64,000 bases of DNA from Pleomorphochaeta sp963678575. GTDB taxonomy: Bacteria > Spirochaetota > Spirochaetia > Sphaerochaetales > Sphaerochaetaceae. The DNA lies in assembly GCA_963678575.2 (NCBI GenBank), contig CAXXHV010000002.1, positions 2,320,086 through 2,384,085 on the forward strand. Reading direction: 5' to 3'. Positions 7,673-16,336 of the stretch are shown here, piece by piece (position 1 is the first letter of the stretch; each line of letters starts with the position of its first letter). Position numbers and translations under genes: made by a program. The notes under the pieces are model-generated. The model was not told the DNA's origin. It did no database searches and saw only the letters and a program-made list of their open reading frames with translations.

Positions 7673-8719
7673 TTAATCTATATTAATTTCTTCTTCATCT
7701 CCAATCGGTATATAGAGATTTTCTTTTTCTTTTTTAGTATCAGTTTTTATAAATTCTTGATTTTCTTCACTAATTTTATTTTTAATTAATTCATCATCTT
7801 TAGAAATTTCATTAAGAGAATAAATTACTTTATTAACTGAATTATCTACTTCTTTAATTTTTAATTCATTTAACTTTGATAAATCTTGAGTATAATTTTC
7901 AACATTATTTTTATTTATTTTCTCTATGGTTTCAATATATGAAGATTCTTTTTCCTTTAATAAATTATTTATATTTTCATTTAAAGCTTTGAATTTAATA
8001 TCTCTCTCTTCTTGAATTTTTAATAACAATTTCTTTGAATTTTCACTAAATTCATTTTTTTGATTAGATAAATCATCTATAATGTTTTTAACTTCTTGAG
8101 CTTGCTCATTTGTATAAGTTGCTTTTTGTTCTAATATTTGTAATTTTGAATTAAAAACTTGTTCAAAATTATTAATAAAATTTTCAAATTCTTTTATATT
8201 GTTTTCTTTAATTATTTCTAAATTATTCTCATAATCCCCATAGAATTTATTCTGTTTTTCAACAGCCTTTTCATATGAATTTAATATATCAATGGTTGCT
8301 TTTTCATGTTCTTCAATTAATTTTTGCAACTGTTCTAATTTTTTACAGTCATTTTTTACCGTTATAACCCATTCATGAGTTTTATTTGTTGCAACTTCTA
8401 ATACAGCTAACATAGATCTATAGTCATTTAAGGTATTTGTTAGTCTTGCTAATTCTGCACTATGAGAACTAAGCTCTTTAACTTTCATATCTATTGAATT
8501 ACTGATATTATTAACTTCAATTTTTTGAGAACTTATCTTTTCTTCTGTACTAACAATACTCTCGTTTAAGCTTTGTTCTGCACGGCGAACTTTTTCAAAT
8601 ATTCTTTTTTGAACATTTTTATTATTGTCACTTTTACTAAATTTACTATTAATTATCAACAAATTAATAACAATAGACAATAAAAACAATAAAAAAGGTA
8701 GAATAAGTGTTATATTCAT
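7673..8719 (-). CDS. Membrane-anchored coiled-coil protein (SpiroCoCo-like)
   Basis: 348 aa. One N-terminal transmembrane helix (about residues 4-23, TLILPFLLFLLSIVINLLII) is followed by roughly 290 residues of Glu/Lys/Asn-rich heptad-like sequence and a short acidic tail. The layout resembles the spirochaete coiled-coil (SpiroCoCo) proteins but is shorter; this match is tentative. A structural or envelope-associated role is plausible, not shown. AAGGAGAAG precedes the ATG. It follows the HAD gene by 18 bases and is probably the last gene of a der-HAD-coiled-coil unit. Confidence 0.6.
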   Translation of the reverse strand: MNITLILPFLLFLLSIVINLLIINSKFSKSDNNKNVQKRIFEKVRRAEQSLNESIVSTEEKISSQKIEVNNISNSIDMKVKELSSHSAELARLTNTLNDYRSMLAVLEVATNKTHEWVITVKNDCKKLEQLQKLIEEHEKATIDILNSYEKAVEKQNKFYGDYENNLEIIKENNIKEFENFINNFEQVFNSKLQILEQKATYTNEQAQEVKNIIDDLSNQKNEFSENSKKLLLKIQEERDIKFKALNENINNLLKEKESSYIETIEKINKNNVENYTQDLSKLNELKIKEVDNSVNKVIYSLNEISKDDELIKNKISEENQEFIKTDTKKEKENLYIPIGDEEEINID

Positions 8720-8737
8720 AAGTTCTTCTCCTTTTAA

Positions 8738-9442
8738 CTATTGAAGCAATATTTTCTCAATTTCAAACCAGTTTTTACAAATATAATCTGCTTTTTGAAA
8801 CTTTTCTTTTTTTGTCTTTTTTGAAAGATATAAAGTTTTCATATTTATTTTTTTTGCTCCAATTATATCTTTATTATAACTATCTCCAATATAAATACAA
8901 TTACTAGGATTAACTTCAATAGCATTTGCTAAATATTCAAAAGGTTTCTTTGATGGTTTCAAATATCCAGTATCTTCACTAGAAATTGCAAAATCAACGA
9001 GTTTATCAATTCTTAAAGTTTCCATTTTTTTTTCAATAGGAAAATCACTTAATAACGCTATTTTAATTCCTAAGGATTTTGCTTTCTCTAATGTTTCATA
9101 CATATTATCATAAGCTTTAATACTTTGGAAAGATTTTGCCCAACTTTTATAAAATTGAGTATCGATTTGTTTAACTACTTTATTAATCTTTTCTTTAGAG
9201 TTTTTATTATTTAAGTATATTTTTGCTTGTTTCTCTAAAAACCCGGCCCTATCTTCAGTTAAAGGAGGATTTTTTTCTTGCGTAGCTCTATATTCTTTTC
9301 TGATTTTATTAAACAGTATTCCCAATTTTAAATTTGGAAATACTGTTGGAATTAAACGAATATTCATTTGAGATCTTGAATATAAAGTTCCATCAATATC
9401 TAAACATATAGCTTTAATATTATGCTCTTCTAGAATGGACAT
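8738..9442 (-). CDS. HAD-superfamily hydrolase
   Basis: 234-aa haloacid dehalogenase-type phosphatase. The motifs are in order: ICLDIDGTLY (motif I, nucleophile Asp), LLSDFP (motif II Ser), LKPSKKPFEY (motif III Lys) and IYIGDSYNKDIIGA (motif IV acidic pair). An alpha-helical cap lies between motifs I and II, as in the phosphoglycolate phosphatase/YjjG type. Substrate cannot be told from sequence. The ATG overlaps the stop of der by one base (TAATG), so the two genes are translationally coupled. Confidence 0.85.
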   Translation of the reverse strand: MSILEEHNIKAICLDIDGTLYSRSQMNIRLIPTVFPNLKLGILFNKIRKEYRATQEKNPPLTEDRAGFLEKQAKIYLNNKNSKEKINKVVKQIDTQFYKSWAKSFQSIKAYDNMYETLEKAKSLGIKIALLSDFPIEKKMETLRIDKLVDFAISSEDTGYLKPSKKPFEYLANAIEVNPSNCIYIGDSYNKDIIGAKKINMKTLYLSKKTKKEKFQKADYICKNWFEIEKILLQ

Positions 9443-10968
9443 TACTTCTTTTTCCTTCGTCTATTTTTTTCACTTTTCTTAACTTTTTGAATTGCTTTAT
9501 TTACAGCAGCCTTGTTTCCAGGTTTATTTTGCTTTTTCTTTGCTGCAGCTCTACCTGGTGTCGCAATTTTTTCTTTTTTTTCTGAAGGGGTTGAAGAATA
9601 TTTAGATAAAATAGGTTTATCACCTTTTTGGTTTAATGATGGATTCCTTCTTCTTTCCCTTAATGATACTTCAATTGGAATCTGAGAAAATCCTAAATCT
9701 CTTCGAATACAGTTTTTTAAATATTTTACATAAATATCTGGGAAATTAGTAATACGATTTACGAAAAATAAAAATCTAACTGGAGTTGCACTTACTTGAG
9801 TTCCATAATAAACCTTAAAATGCCCCTCACTGCCTCTTGGTGGGGTATAACTCTCCGTCCAAGATTTTAAGGCATTATTAATAATTGAAGTATCAACTCT
9901 TTTATTTAATTGTTTCCAAACTCCCCATACAGTATCAAGCATTGCTGAAATATTTATCCCATTTATTGCACTTATTGATGTAATTGGAGCAAAACTTAAA
10001 ATAGGGAACAAGAATCTTATTCTGTCTTTTATTGCAGAAATTTCATTTTCAATCCCTGATAATTTATCAATTTTATTTAGAACAAGAACTATTCCTTTAC
10101 CTTTTCTGACAATCAAATTAGCAATTTTCTTGTCTTGGTCAGATAATCCATCTACACTATCAATCATCAATAAAATAACATCTGCTTCATCAATTGTTTT
10201 AATAGCTCTATTTACAGAATAATATTCTACATCCTCAGCAACTTTGCTTTTTCTTCTTATTCCAGCAGTATCCAAAATTGTAAAATCTGTACCTTTATAT
10301 GCAAAAGCACCTCTTACAACATCTCGAGTCGTTCCTGCTATATCAGAAACAATTGAAACATCATCACCAACTAATAAATTTGTTAATGTACTTTTGCCGG
10401 TATTTGGTTTACCTAATACGGCAATTTTAACACTTTCAAGCTCTTCAGGAGCTTCAAAGCTTTCTTCAAGATCTAACATTCCTAATAATGTTTGCTCTAG
10501 TTCTTCAATTCCTAAACCATGAGCGGCACTTATACCAAGAACTCTTTGAAATCCATAAGCATAATATTCCCAAATTAAATCTTCTCGATGTGTATCATCA
10601 ATTTTGTTTATAACTAATAAAACTTTATCTACATAAGGACGTAATTTTTCTAATAAAATTTCATCCTCAGCTGTTACTTGCATACAATCCATTAAAAAAA
10701 TAATTACATCACTTTTTTCTAAAAGAGAAAGACTTTTTTTACTTACTAAATCATCAAGTCCTTCTATTTCTTGTTTTACTCCACCACTATCAACTAAAGT
10801 AATATAGTGATTACCAATTAAACATCTTTCTGGTATTGGATCTCTAGTAACACCCGGTGTTGGATCAGTTATTGCTCTTCTTTTTCCAATTAATCTATTA
10901 AATAATGTTGATTTTCCAACATTAGGTCTTCCTATTATTGATATTACTGGTATTTCTTGATTGTCCAT
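9442..10968 (-). CDS. der: Ribosome biogenesis GTPase Der (EngA)
   Basis: Double GTPase needed for 50S subunit assembly. First G domain with GRPNVGKST, DSGG and NKID; second with GKPNTGKST, DTAGIRRKSK and NKID; then a C-terminal KH-like domain (YTPPRGSEGHFKVYYGTQ, family PPPRGKRxKxYYxTQ). A long Lys/Arg-rich tail (KKKQNKPGNKAAVNKAIQK...) extends it to 508 aa, longer than the usual 440-490. Shine-Dalgarno AAGGAG lies unusually far (about 29 bases) from the ATG, with a hairpin between them. Downstream of ptsI by 57 bases. Confidence 0.96.
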   Translation of the reverse strand: MDNQEIPVISIIGRPNVGKSTLFNRLIGKRRAITDPTPGVTRDPIPERCLIGNHYITLVDSGGVKQEIEGLDDLVSKKSLSLLEKSDVIIFLMDCMQVTAEDEILLEKLRPYVDKVLLVINKIDDTHREDLIWEYYAYGFQRVLGISAAHGLGIEELEQTLLGMLDLEESFEAPEELESVKIAVLGKPNTGKSTLTNLLVGDDVSIVSDIAGTTRDVVRGAFAYKGTDFTILDTAGIRRKSKVAEDVEYYSVNRAIKTIDEADVILLMIDSVDGLSDQDKKIANLIVRKGKGIVLVLNKIDKLSGIENEISAIKDRIRFLFPILSFAPITSISAINGINISAMLDTVWGVWKQLNKRVDTSIINNALKSWTESYTPPRGSEGHFKVYYGTQVSATPVRFLFFVNRITNFPDIYVKYLKNCIRRDLGFSQIPIEVSLRERRRNPSLNQKGDKPILSKYSSTPSEKKEKIATPGRAAAKKKQNKPGNKAAVNKAIQKVKKSEKNRRRKKK

Positions 10969-10976
10969 AATTAAAC

Positions 10977-11003
10977 ACAGATATATATATCTGTTTTCTC
11001 CTT
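10977..11003 (-). promoter_or_regulatory. Hairpin between Shine-Dalgarno and start codon of der
   Basis: Minus strand: AAGGAG at 10998-11003, then the perfect 18-base palindrome ACAGATATATATATCTGT (10977-10994), then eight bases to the ATG. Folding the palindrome would bring the ribosome site to about 11 bases from the start. Confidence 0.5.
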
Positions 11004-11025
11004 GTATATAATAAATGTACTCTAC

Positions 11026-12768
11026 TTAAAGAGTATGCGATTTTGGAAGATGCTCAAAACGTTCTCTCATCCATTGCTTAATAAAAGCAACGATATCTGT
11101 AGAAGAATTCATTTTTAGAACTTTATCAGTCATTTTTTTTGCTTCACTGTGTTTTACAGTTCTTAATATTTTTCTAACTTCTAATAAAGAAGAAGGACTC
11201 ATACTAAACTCATCCAAACCTAATCCTGCGAGCAATACTGTTGCATAAGGGTTACTTGCCATCTCGCCACACATTCCAATAGGAATATTTGCTTTATGAG
11301 CATTATCAATTACAATTTTAATTAGTCTTAATACACCTGGATGAAAAGGTTGATAAAGATATGCAATCTTTTCATTACCTCTATCTACAGCAATTGTATA
11401 CTGAATTAAATCGTTTGTTCCTATTGAAAAGAAATCCACTCTTTTTGCTAGCTCATCTGATATAAGAGCAGCAGACGGAACTTCTATCATTGTTCCAACC
11501 TTTATATCATCAGAAAATGGTATTTTATTCCCTCTAAGTTCTTCCTTTACTTGTTCTAAAATTAATAATGTTTTTTCTAATTCATCTAAACCACTAATCA
11601 TAGGGAACATTATCTGAAGTTTACCATAAATGGAAGCCCTAAGGAGCGCTCTTAGCTGAATTCTAAAGATATCTTTTCTTTCTAAACAGAAACGAATTGC
11701 TCTCCACCCTAGAATTGGGTTTTCTTCATCAATGCCCATTCCAGAAACAGCCTTATCCCCTCCAATATCAATAGTTCTAATAGTAACAGGATTATTATTC
11801 ATTTCCTTTAAAACTTTTTTATAAGCTTCAAATTGAATATCTTCTTTTAAACTACTATTTTGTTGAAGAAATAAAAATTCACTTCTAAACAAGCCAATTC
11901 CACTTGCCCCTTTTTCCAGAGCTACTTGAACTTCATCTGATGTTTCAATATTTGCTTTTAAAGTATATTCTTTTTTATCTGGTGAAATAACGGGTAATTT
12001 TGATATTGTTAATAATTCTTTTTCGTGAGCTTCCCATCTTTTCTTTATTTCATCAAATTTTTTGCCAACATACCATTCAGGTCTAATTACTATTTGTCCT
12101 TCATTTCCATCTAATATTACTTCATCTCCATCGTGAGCTTTTAAACTTGCTCCATAAAGACCTAATACTGTGGGGATACCAAAAGATCTTGCAAAAATAG
12201 CCACATGAGAAGTTCTACCTCCTGTGTCTACAGCAATAGCTTTTATCCATTTTTTATTAATTGTCAACATTTCTGAAGGAAGTAAAGAATCTGCAACAAG
12301 GATTACTTCTTCATTTATTTGATGTAGTTTATTATTTTTTCTCTTAATTAAATTTTCTATAATTACTCGGGAAATATCACTAAAATCAATAGCTCTATCT
12401 CTAATCATTTCAATATTACTTGCTTCAAGTGTAGCAATTAATGCCGCAGTAACACTTTCAACGGCCCAGGCTGCATTTTGATAATGAATACTTATTGAAT
12501 CCTTAATCTCAGAAATATATTCTGGATCTTGAAGCATGATGATATGAGTTTCTAAAATTTCTTTTCTTGTATCATCATCTATTGAATCAAACAAAATCTG
12601 AGTTTCTGATAGACTTTTTTCTATTGCATCCTCAAATTTTTTTAATTCGTCCTTAACCATAGTTGGTTCAATTTTTTCTTTACTAACTTCAAGATTATTG
12701 TGAGTAAAAACTAAAGCTTTTCCACTCGAAATCCCACTTGAAGCTGCTATACCATTGAGTATTCTCAT
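11026..12768 (-). CDS. ptsI: Phosphoenolpyruvate-protein phosphotransferase (PTS enzyme I)
   Basis: First enzyme of the sugar phosphotransferase system: it autophosphorylates on His with PEP and passes the phosphate to HPr. In 580 aa it has the N-terminal HPr-binding helical domain, the swivelling domain with the active His in GGRTSHVAIFAR (about residue 190), and the PEP-binding barrel with DIGGDK and the catalytic Cys in IGMCGEMASNP. No ptsH, hprK or sugar permease lies in the window. The start follows an AT-rich divergent promoter region shared with the GerMN gene; no clear Shine-Dalgarno is visible. Confidence 0.96.
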   Translation of the reverse strand: MRILNGIAASSGISSGKALVFTHNNLEVSKEKIEPTMVKDELKKFEDAIEKSLSETQILFDSIDDDTRKEILETHIIMLQDPEYISEIKDSISIHYQNAAWAVESVTAALIATLEASNIEMIRDRAIDFSDISRVIIENLIKRKNNKLHQINEEVILVADSLLPSEMLTINKKWIKAIAVDTGGRTSHVAIFARSFGIPTVLGLYGASLKAHDGDEVILDGNEGQIVIRPEWYVGKKFDEIKKRWEAHEKELLTISKLPVISPDKKEYTLKANIETSDEVQVALEKGASGIGLFRSEFLFLQQNSSLKEDIQFEAYKKVLKEMNNNPVTIRTIDIGGDKAVSGMGIDEENPILGWRAIRFCLERKDIFRIQLRALLRASIYGKLQIMFPMISGLDELEKTLLILEQVKEELRGNKIPFSDDIKVGTMIEVPSAALISDELAKRVDFFSIGTNDLIQYTIAVDRGNEKIAYLYQPFHPGVLRLIKIVIDNAHKANIPIGMCGEMASNPYATVLLAGLGLDEFSMSPSSLLEVRKILRTVKHSEAKKMTDKVLKMNSSTDIVAFIKQWMRERFEHLPKSHTL

Positions 12769-12792
12769 ATGCGTTTATTTTACGTTCAATTT

Positions 12793-12835
12793 TTACCATT
12801 GTAAAGTGTCGATTATTATAATTATATATTATAAT
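12793..12835. promoter_or_regulatory. AT-rich divergent promoter region, ptsI / GerMN gene
   Basis: Two TATAAT hexamers on the plus strand (12817-12822 and 12830-12835), the first with TTACCA 18 bases upstream. The same tract reads as AT-rich minus-strand -10-like sequence toward ptsI. The exact promoters are uncertain. Confidence 0.35.
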
Positions 12836-12843
12836 ATATAGAT

Positions 12844-13398
12844 ATGAAGAGAAATATTTCTTATCCAAAAAATAAAACTAAAATAATACTATATATTGTA
12901 TTACTTTTTATAATTTTAACTGGTATTGAATTAATTATCTTTTTACCAAAAGTAAAAAAAGCAATAATTGATTCAAATGCAATTGAATTAATAAATGAAG
13001 CAAAAATTAATAAAGAGAATTCAAATTTAAGAGATTATAATCTTTTTTTTGTTTCAATGGATAATAATATTATTGGTTTTAATTATTCCGGAAGGAGCAG
13101 AACAAATTATCTACATGATAGTTTTGAATACCAACTAAAATCTACTCCTGAAATAGCTTTAAAAAAATTCTGCGTTACATTTATTCCTGAAGGAACTAAA
13201 TTAATTGGTGTTACAGCAAAAGATAAAGCTACTTATTTAAATGTCTCAAAAGAACTTCTAAGCTGTAATAATTTTGAACTTTGCTATAATCAATTAAAGG
13301 CTCAAGCTCTATCAATTAATAAAGAAGCTAAATTCTTTTTATTAATTGAGGGGAATCTTTATAATGAGAAAAAAGAATTAATTAAAAAATTTTCATAG
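12844..13398 (+). CDS. GerMN-domain membrane-anchored protein
   Basis: 184 aa. The N-terminus is basic, then one transmembrane helix (about residues 14-31, KIILYIVLLFIILTGIELI), then an extracytoplasmic domain. Within it STPEIALKKFCVTFIPEGTKLIGVTAKDKATYL with YLNVSKELL resembles the GerMN domain (the -L-x-P-x-G-T-K-L-x-x-V-x-V-x-x-x-x-A-Y-x-N-x-S pattern), found in spore-germination GerM but also in non-sporulating bacteria. Function unknown here. No Shine-Dalgarno is evident. Its 3' end overlaps the convergent transporter gene by 17 bases. Confidence 0.6.
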   Translation: MKRNISYPKNKTKIILYIVLLFIILTGIELIIFLPKVKKAIIDSNAIELINEAKINKENSNLRDYNLFFVSMDNNIIGFNYSGRSRTNYLHDSFEYQLKSTPEIALKKFCVTFIPEGTKLIGVTAKDKATYLNVSKELLSCNNFELCYNQLKAQALSINKEAKFFLLIEGNLYNEKKELIKKFS

Positions 13399-14674
13399 TT
13401 TTTTTTAAAAAATTCACTCTTAAATATAAAAATACAACCTCAAATAAGAAAGATAAAGCATATGCAATTGCTGCGATGTATACTCCGGCTGTTTTAAAAA
13501 TAAATGGTAATATCATAATTGAAATTAATAATGTTCCAATATTAATAAAAACTCCGATAGTAATTGATTTAGTTTGTCTTTGCGCAACTAATGTAGCTCT
13601 GAATAAAGCAATATTTGAACTTAAGAATGGGAGAAAAGCTAAAACGCCTAATGAGATGGGTAAGTATATTAACAATTCATTTGGCAATTTTGATACATTT
13701 ATAAACCAAAGCCCCCACAAAGGTTTTATAAAATAAACAACTATATAAAAAACTGTTAAGCTAATAGCTACTATATTTACAAAACTTTTTATAGTTCTTA
13801 AATTTTCTTTATTATATTCTGCAATGATAATTTCTTGTATTGATTGACTAATTGATGTATATAAAAATAAATAAGCAAGAACTACTGGCCATACGGCTAA
13901 AGATTCGATGGGGAACAATCCTTTTGTAATACCTAAATTTAGCAAAGGTCTAATACCTAAAGTAATCCAAGAGGTTATAGCTAAAGGTATATAAAAATGA
14001 ATCATCTGTTTCAAATTCAAATTCTCTGTATCTGTTTTTGGGAGTTTATCCAAAGCTGGTTTTACAAAAATATATGAAGAAATCATTCCAGATATAACAC
14101 CTAAAGATAATGTTAAGCCACCAAGTAATGCGCCTCTCATTATATTCAATTTTAGTCCAATAAATAATACTACAAAAGCTAATATTAAACGAATATACAT
14201 AACAACAGGGACATACTTACTTCTCTCATGTTTAATCATAACTCCTTGCCAAAGTCTTCTATACCCTATTGTTGGAGACCAAGGAATCATTAAAACAAAA
14301 CACCAATAAGCACTGTCAATCAATTGAGCAGGTAATCCAAAAATATTGATAGCAGTAAAATTAAATACAGCAGGAATACAAAAAAATAAATGAAAGACAG
14401 TAGTAAGAATAGCTAAATAATTCATTATTTTTAATATCTTTTTATACGAACTAACACTTTTTACAACAGCTGTTCCTGCAGAAAGCATTTGAACCACTGG
14501 ACCTTCAATAAATAAGGCTAAAGCAAAAGAATATCCAAAAGCAGCTAATTGATTTGTAGCATCTGATAATCTAGAAATAAAACTAGTAATCATTGGTTGT
14601 TCAGTTGCCATAACAATCCACATAATTGCAAGAGGTAGCCAGGATAAAAATAATTTTTTCTTTGTTATACTCAT
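13382..14674 (-). CDS. MOP-superfamily transporter, progressive-ankylosis (ANK)-like
   Basis: 430 aa with about 12 hydrophobic segments. The order of segments and short motifs (WLPLAIMWIVMATEQP near the start, GYRRLWQGVMIKH, MIHFYIPLAITSW, IRPLLNLGITKG) recall the ANKH/MATE-type MOP exporters. In animals the related protein affects pyrophosphate or citrate/ATP release; the bacterial substrate is unknown. No residues allow the substrate to be named. It ends in a 17-base tail-to-tail overlap with the GerMN gene, so antisense contact between the two mRNAs is expected. Confidence 0.6.
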   Translation of the reverse strand: MSITKKKLFLSWLPLAIMWIVMATEQPMITSFISRLSDATNQLAAFGYSFALALFIEGPVVQMLSAGTAVVKSVSSYKKILKIMNYLAILTTVFHLFFCIPAVFNFTAINIFGLPAQLIDSAYWCFVLMIPWSPTIGYRRLWQGVMIKHERSKYVPVVMYIRLILAFVVLFIGLKLNIMRGALLGGLTLSLGVISGMISSYIFVKPALDKLPKTDTENLNLKQMIHFYIPLAITSWITLGIRPLLNLGITKGLFPIESLAVWPVVLAYLFLYTSISQSIQEIIIAEYNKENLRTIKSFVNIVAISLTVFYIVVYFIKPLWGLWFINVSKLPNELLIYLPISLGVLAFLPFLSSNIALFRATLVAQRQTKSITIGVFINIGTLLISIMILPFIFKTAGVYIAAIAYALSFLFEVVFLYLRVNFLKKTMKIF

Positions 14675-14718
14675 AGTGAATGCTAGTCTATAAATATACT
14701 CAATTAAAGTCTAGCTAT

Positions 14719-15495
14719 TTATAATACTAATAATTTATTAATTTTATTAATATACTCTTCTTTATTCATGCCTCTTTCTTTAGATAATAATGAAAGAAAC
14801 TCAATATTTCCTTTTCGACCTTTTATTGGACTTAAAATAATATCTTCTATAAAAACTTCATCTTCTTTTAAGATATCAAAAACATGATTTAATATTTCAA
14901 GTAAAAACGTGGTATCTTCAACAACTCCTGAAAAATCACTTTTCCATCTTGGAACTTCAAATTGAGGTTTTATTAAACAAATTAATTTTGTATTTCCACA
15001 TAATTTTAATATATGGGAAGCTGCATTTTTTATTGATCTAAAAGATAAATCACATACAGCTAATTCTGCATTTGGATCCAATTGTTCAAGAAGCATTATA
15101 TTTTGTTTTTCATGAACAATAATCCTTGAATCATTTCTTAGCTTCCAAGCTAGTTGGTTATATCCAACATCAACACTATGAACACATTTTGCCCCATTTT
15201 GCAGCAAGCAATCACTGAAACCACCTGTAGAAGATCCTGCATCTAAAACAACTTTATTTTTGACATCAATTTTAAACTCTTTTAAAGCTTTTTCTAGTTT
15301 TAGACCACCTCTTGAAACATATTTCCCAAAAGACAATTCAATATTAGATTCATTACTAATTTTATCTTTAACATTAGTTACTAATTGATTATCAACATAT
15401 ACATTTTTACAAACAACAAAAGCAGTTAATTCATCTTTAGTATATTGAGGATATTCTTCTCTCAGTTTAAGTAAAAGTGAAACTTTTTTTGCCAT
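14719..15495 (-). CDS. tlyA: TlyA family RNA 2'-O-methyltransferase
   Basis: 258 aa: N-terminal S4 RNA-binding domain (about residues 1-60) followed by an FtsJ-type methyltransferase with YVSRGGLKLEKAL, the SAM loop LDAGSSTGGFSDCLL, SVDVGYNQLAW, CDLSFRS and LIKPQFEVPR. In mycobacteria TlyA methylates 16S and 23S rRNA and affects capreomycin sensitivity; older names call it haemolysin. Starts two bases after the ymdB stop, so the pair is coupled. Confidence 0.9.
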   Translation of the reverse strand: MAKKVSLLLKLREEYPQYTKDELTAFVVCKNVYVDNQLVTNVKDKISNESNIELSFGKYVSRGGLKLEKALKEFKIDVKNKVVLDAGSSTGGFSDCLLQNGAKCVHSVDVGYNQLAWKLRNDSRIIVHEKQNIMLLEQLDPNAELAVCDLSFRSIKNAASHILKLCGNTKLICLIKPQFEVPRWKSDFSGVVEDTTFLLEILNHVFDILKEDEVFIEDIILSPIKGRKGNIEFLSLLSKERGMNKEEYINKINKLLVL

Positions 15496-15497
15496 AT

Positions 15498-16298
15498 TTA
15501 TACCAACAACTTCTTAGAAATTCTTTTTATTGTTAAAGCTTTTGCACTCTTTTTATCAATCTCTAAATAAACGCCATTTATTATTGGAGCAGAATCATGT
15601 ATTTTAGTTCTAATTGGCATTTGTGTTAATTGTTTTTTTATTGATATTTCAGGATCTGAACCTATTACGCTATCACTTGGACCACATAATCCTAAATCTG
15701 TAATAAAGGCAGTTCCTTTTTCAAGAATCATTTCATCAGCTGTTTGTACATGTGTATGAGTTCCTACAACTGCACTAACTTTTCCATCAAGGTACATTGC
15801 AAGAGCTTTCTTCTCTTCATGATTCTCAGCATGCATATCAATTAAAATGATATCACATTTACCCTTCATTCTTCTTATTTCATCTTCAGCTGTCTTAAAT
15901 GGACAATCAGTTTGAGGAAGACTAATGCGACCTTGTAAATTGATTACAGCAACTTTTACGCCATTTGTTTCAATAATTGTAGAACCATGTCCAATTGCAC
16001 CATTTGGATAATTTAATGGCCTAAGTAATCTATTATCTTTTTCTAGTGAATCATAAATTTCTTCTTGTTGCCAAATATGATTTCCACTAGTAATAACGTT
16101 TACGCCCAATGAAAAAAGTTGGTTTTTTTCACTTTCATTTAATCCAAATCCATTTGCAGCATTTTCTCCATTAACTACAACAAAATCAGCTCTATATTCT
16201 TTTATAAGCTGATTTAATCCCATATATAAAGCTCTCATACCAGGTTGTCCACAAACATCTCCTAGCATTAAAACATTAAAAGTATTTCCCACAAACAT
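15498..16298 (-). CDS. ymdB: YmdB-type metallophosphoesterase (TIGR00282 family)
   Basis: 266-aa dinuclear-metal phosphoesterase; the Bacillus homologue hydrolyses 2',3'-cAMP and is linked to RNase Y. Metal-ligand motifs: MLGDVCGQPG, VVNGENAANGFG, TSGNHIWQ, DMHAENHEEKKA and VVGTHTHVQTAD. The first ATG (16298) sits only two bases from AGGA. A GTG at 16292 has seven-base spacing and gives MGNTFNVLMLGDV, so it may be the true start. Lies directly downstream of rny, the same pairing as in Bacillus, but a strong terminator separates the two. Confidence 0.9.
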   Translation of the reverse strand: MFVGNTFNVLMLGDVCGQPGMRALYMGLNQLIKEYRADFVVVNGENAANGFGLNESEKNQLFSLGVNVITSGNHIWQQEEIYDSLEKDNRLLRPLNYPNGAIGHGSTIIETNGVKVAVINLQGRISLPQTDCPFKTAEDEIRRMKGKCDIILIDMHAENHEEKKALAMYLDGKVSAVVGTHTHVQTADEMILEKGTAFITDLGLCGPSDSVIGSDPEISIKKQLTQMPIRTKIHDSAPIINGVYLEIDKKSAKALTIKRISKKLLV

Positions 16299-16306
16299 AT
16301 CCTATT

Positions 16307-16336
16307 AAAAATAGAGGCTTAAAAGCCTCTATTTTT
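16307..16336. terminator. Intrinsic terminator between rny and ymdB
   Basis: Near-perfect stem AAAAATAGAGGCTT / AAGCCTCTATTTTT (16307-16320 and 16323-16336), U-rich on both strands. It begins one base past the rny stop, so rny and ymdB-tlyA are probably mostly separate transcripts. Confidence 0.85.
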
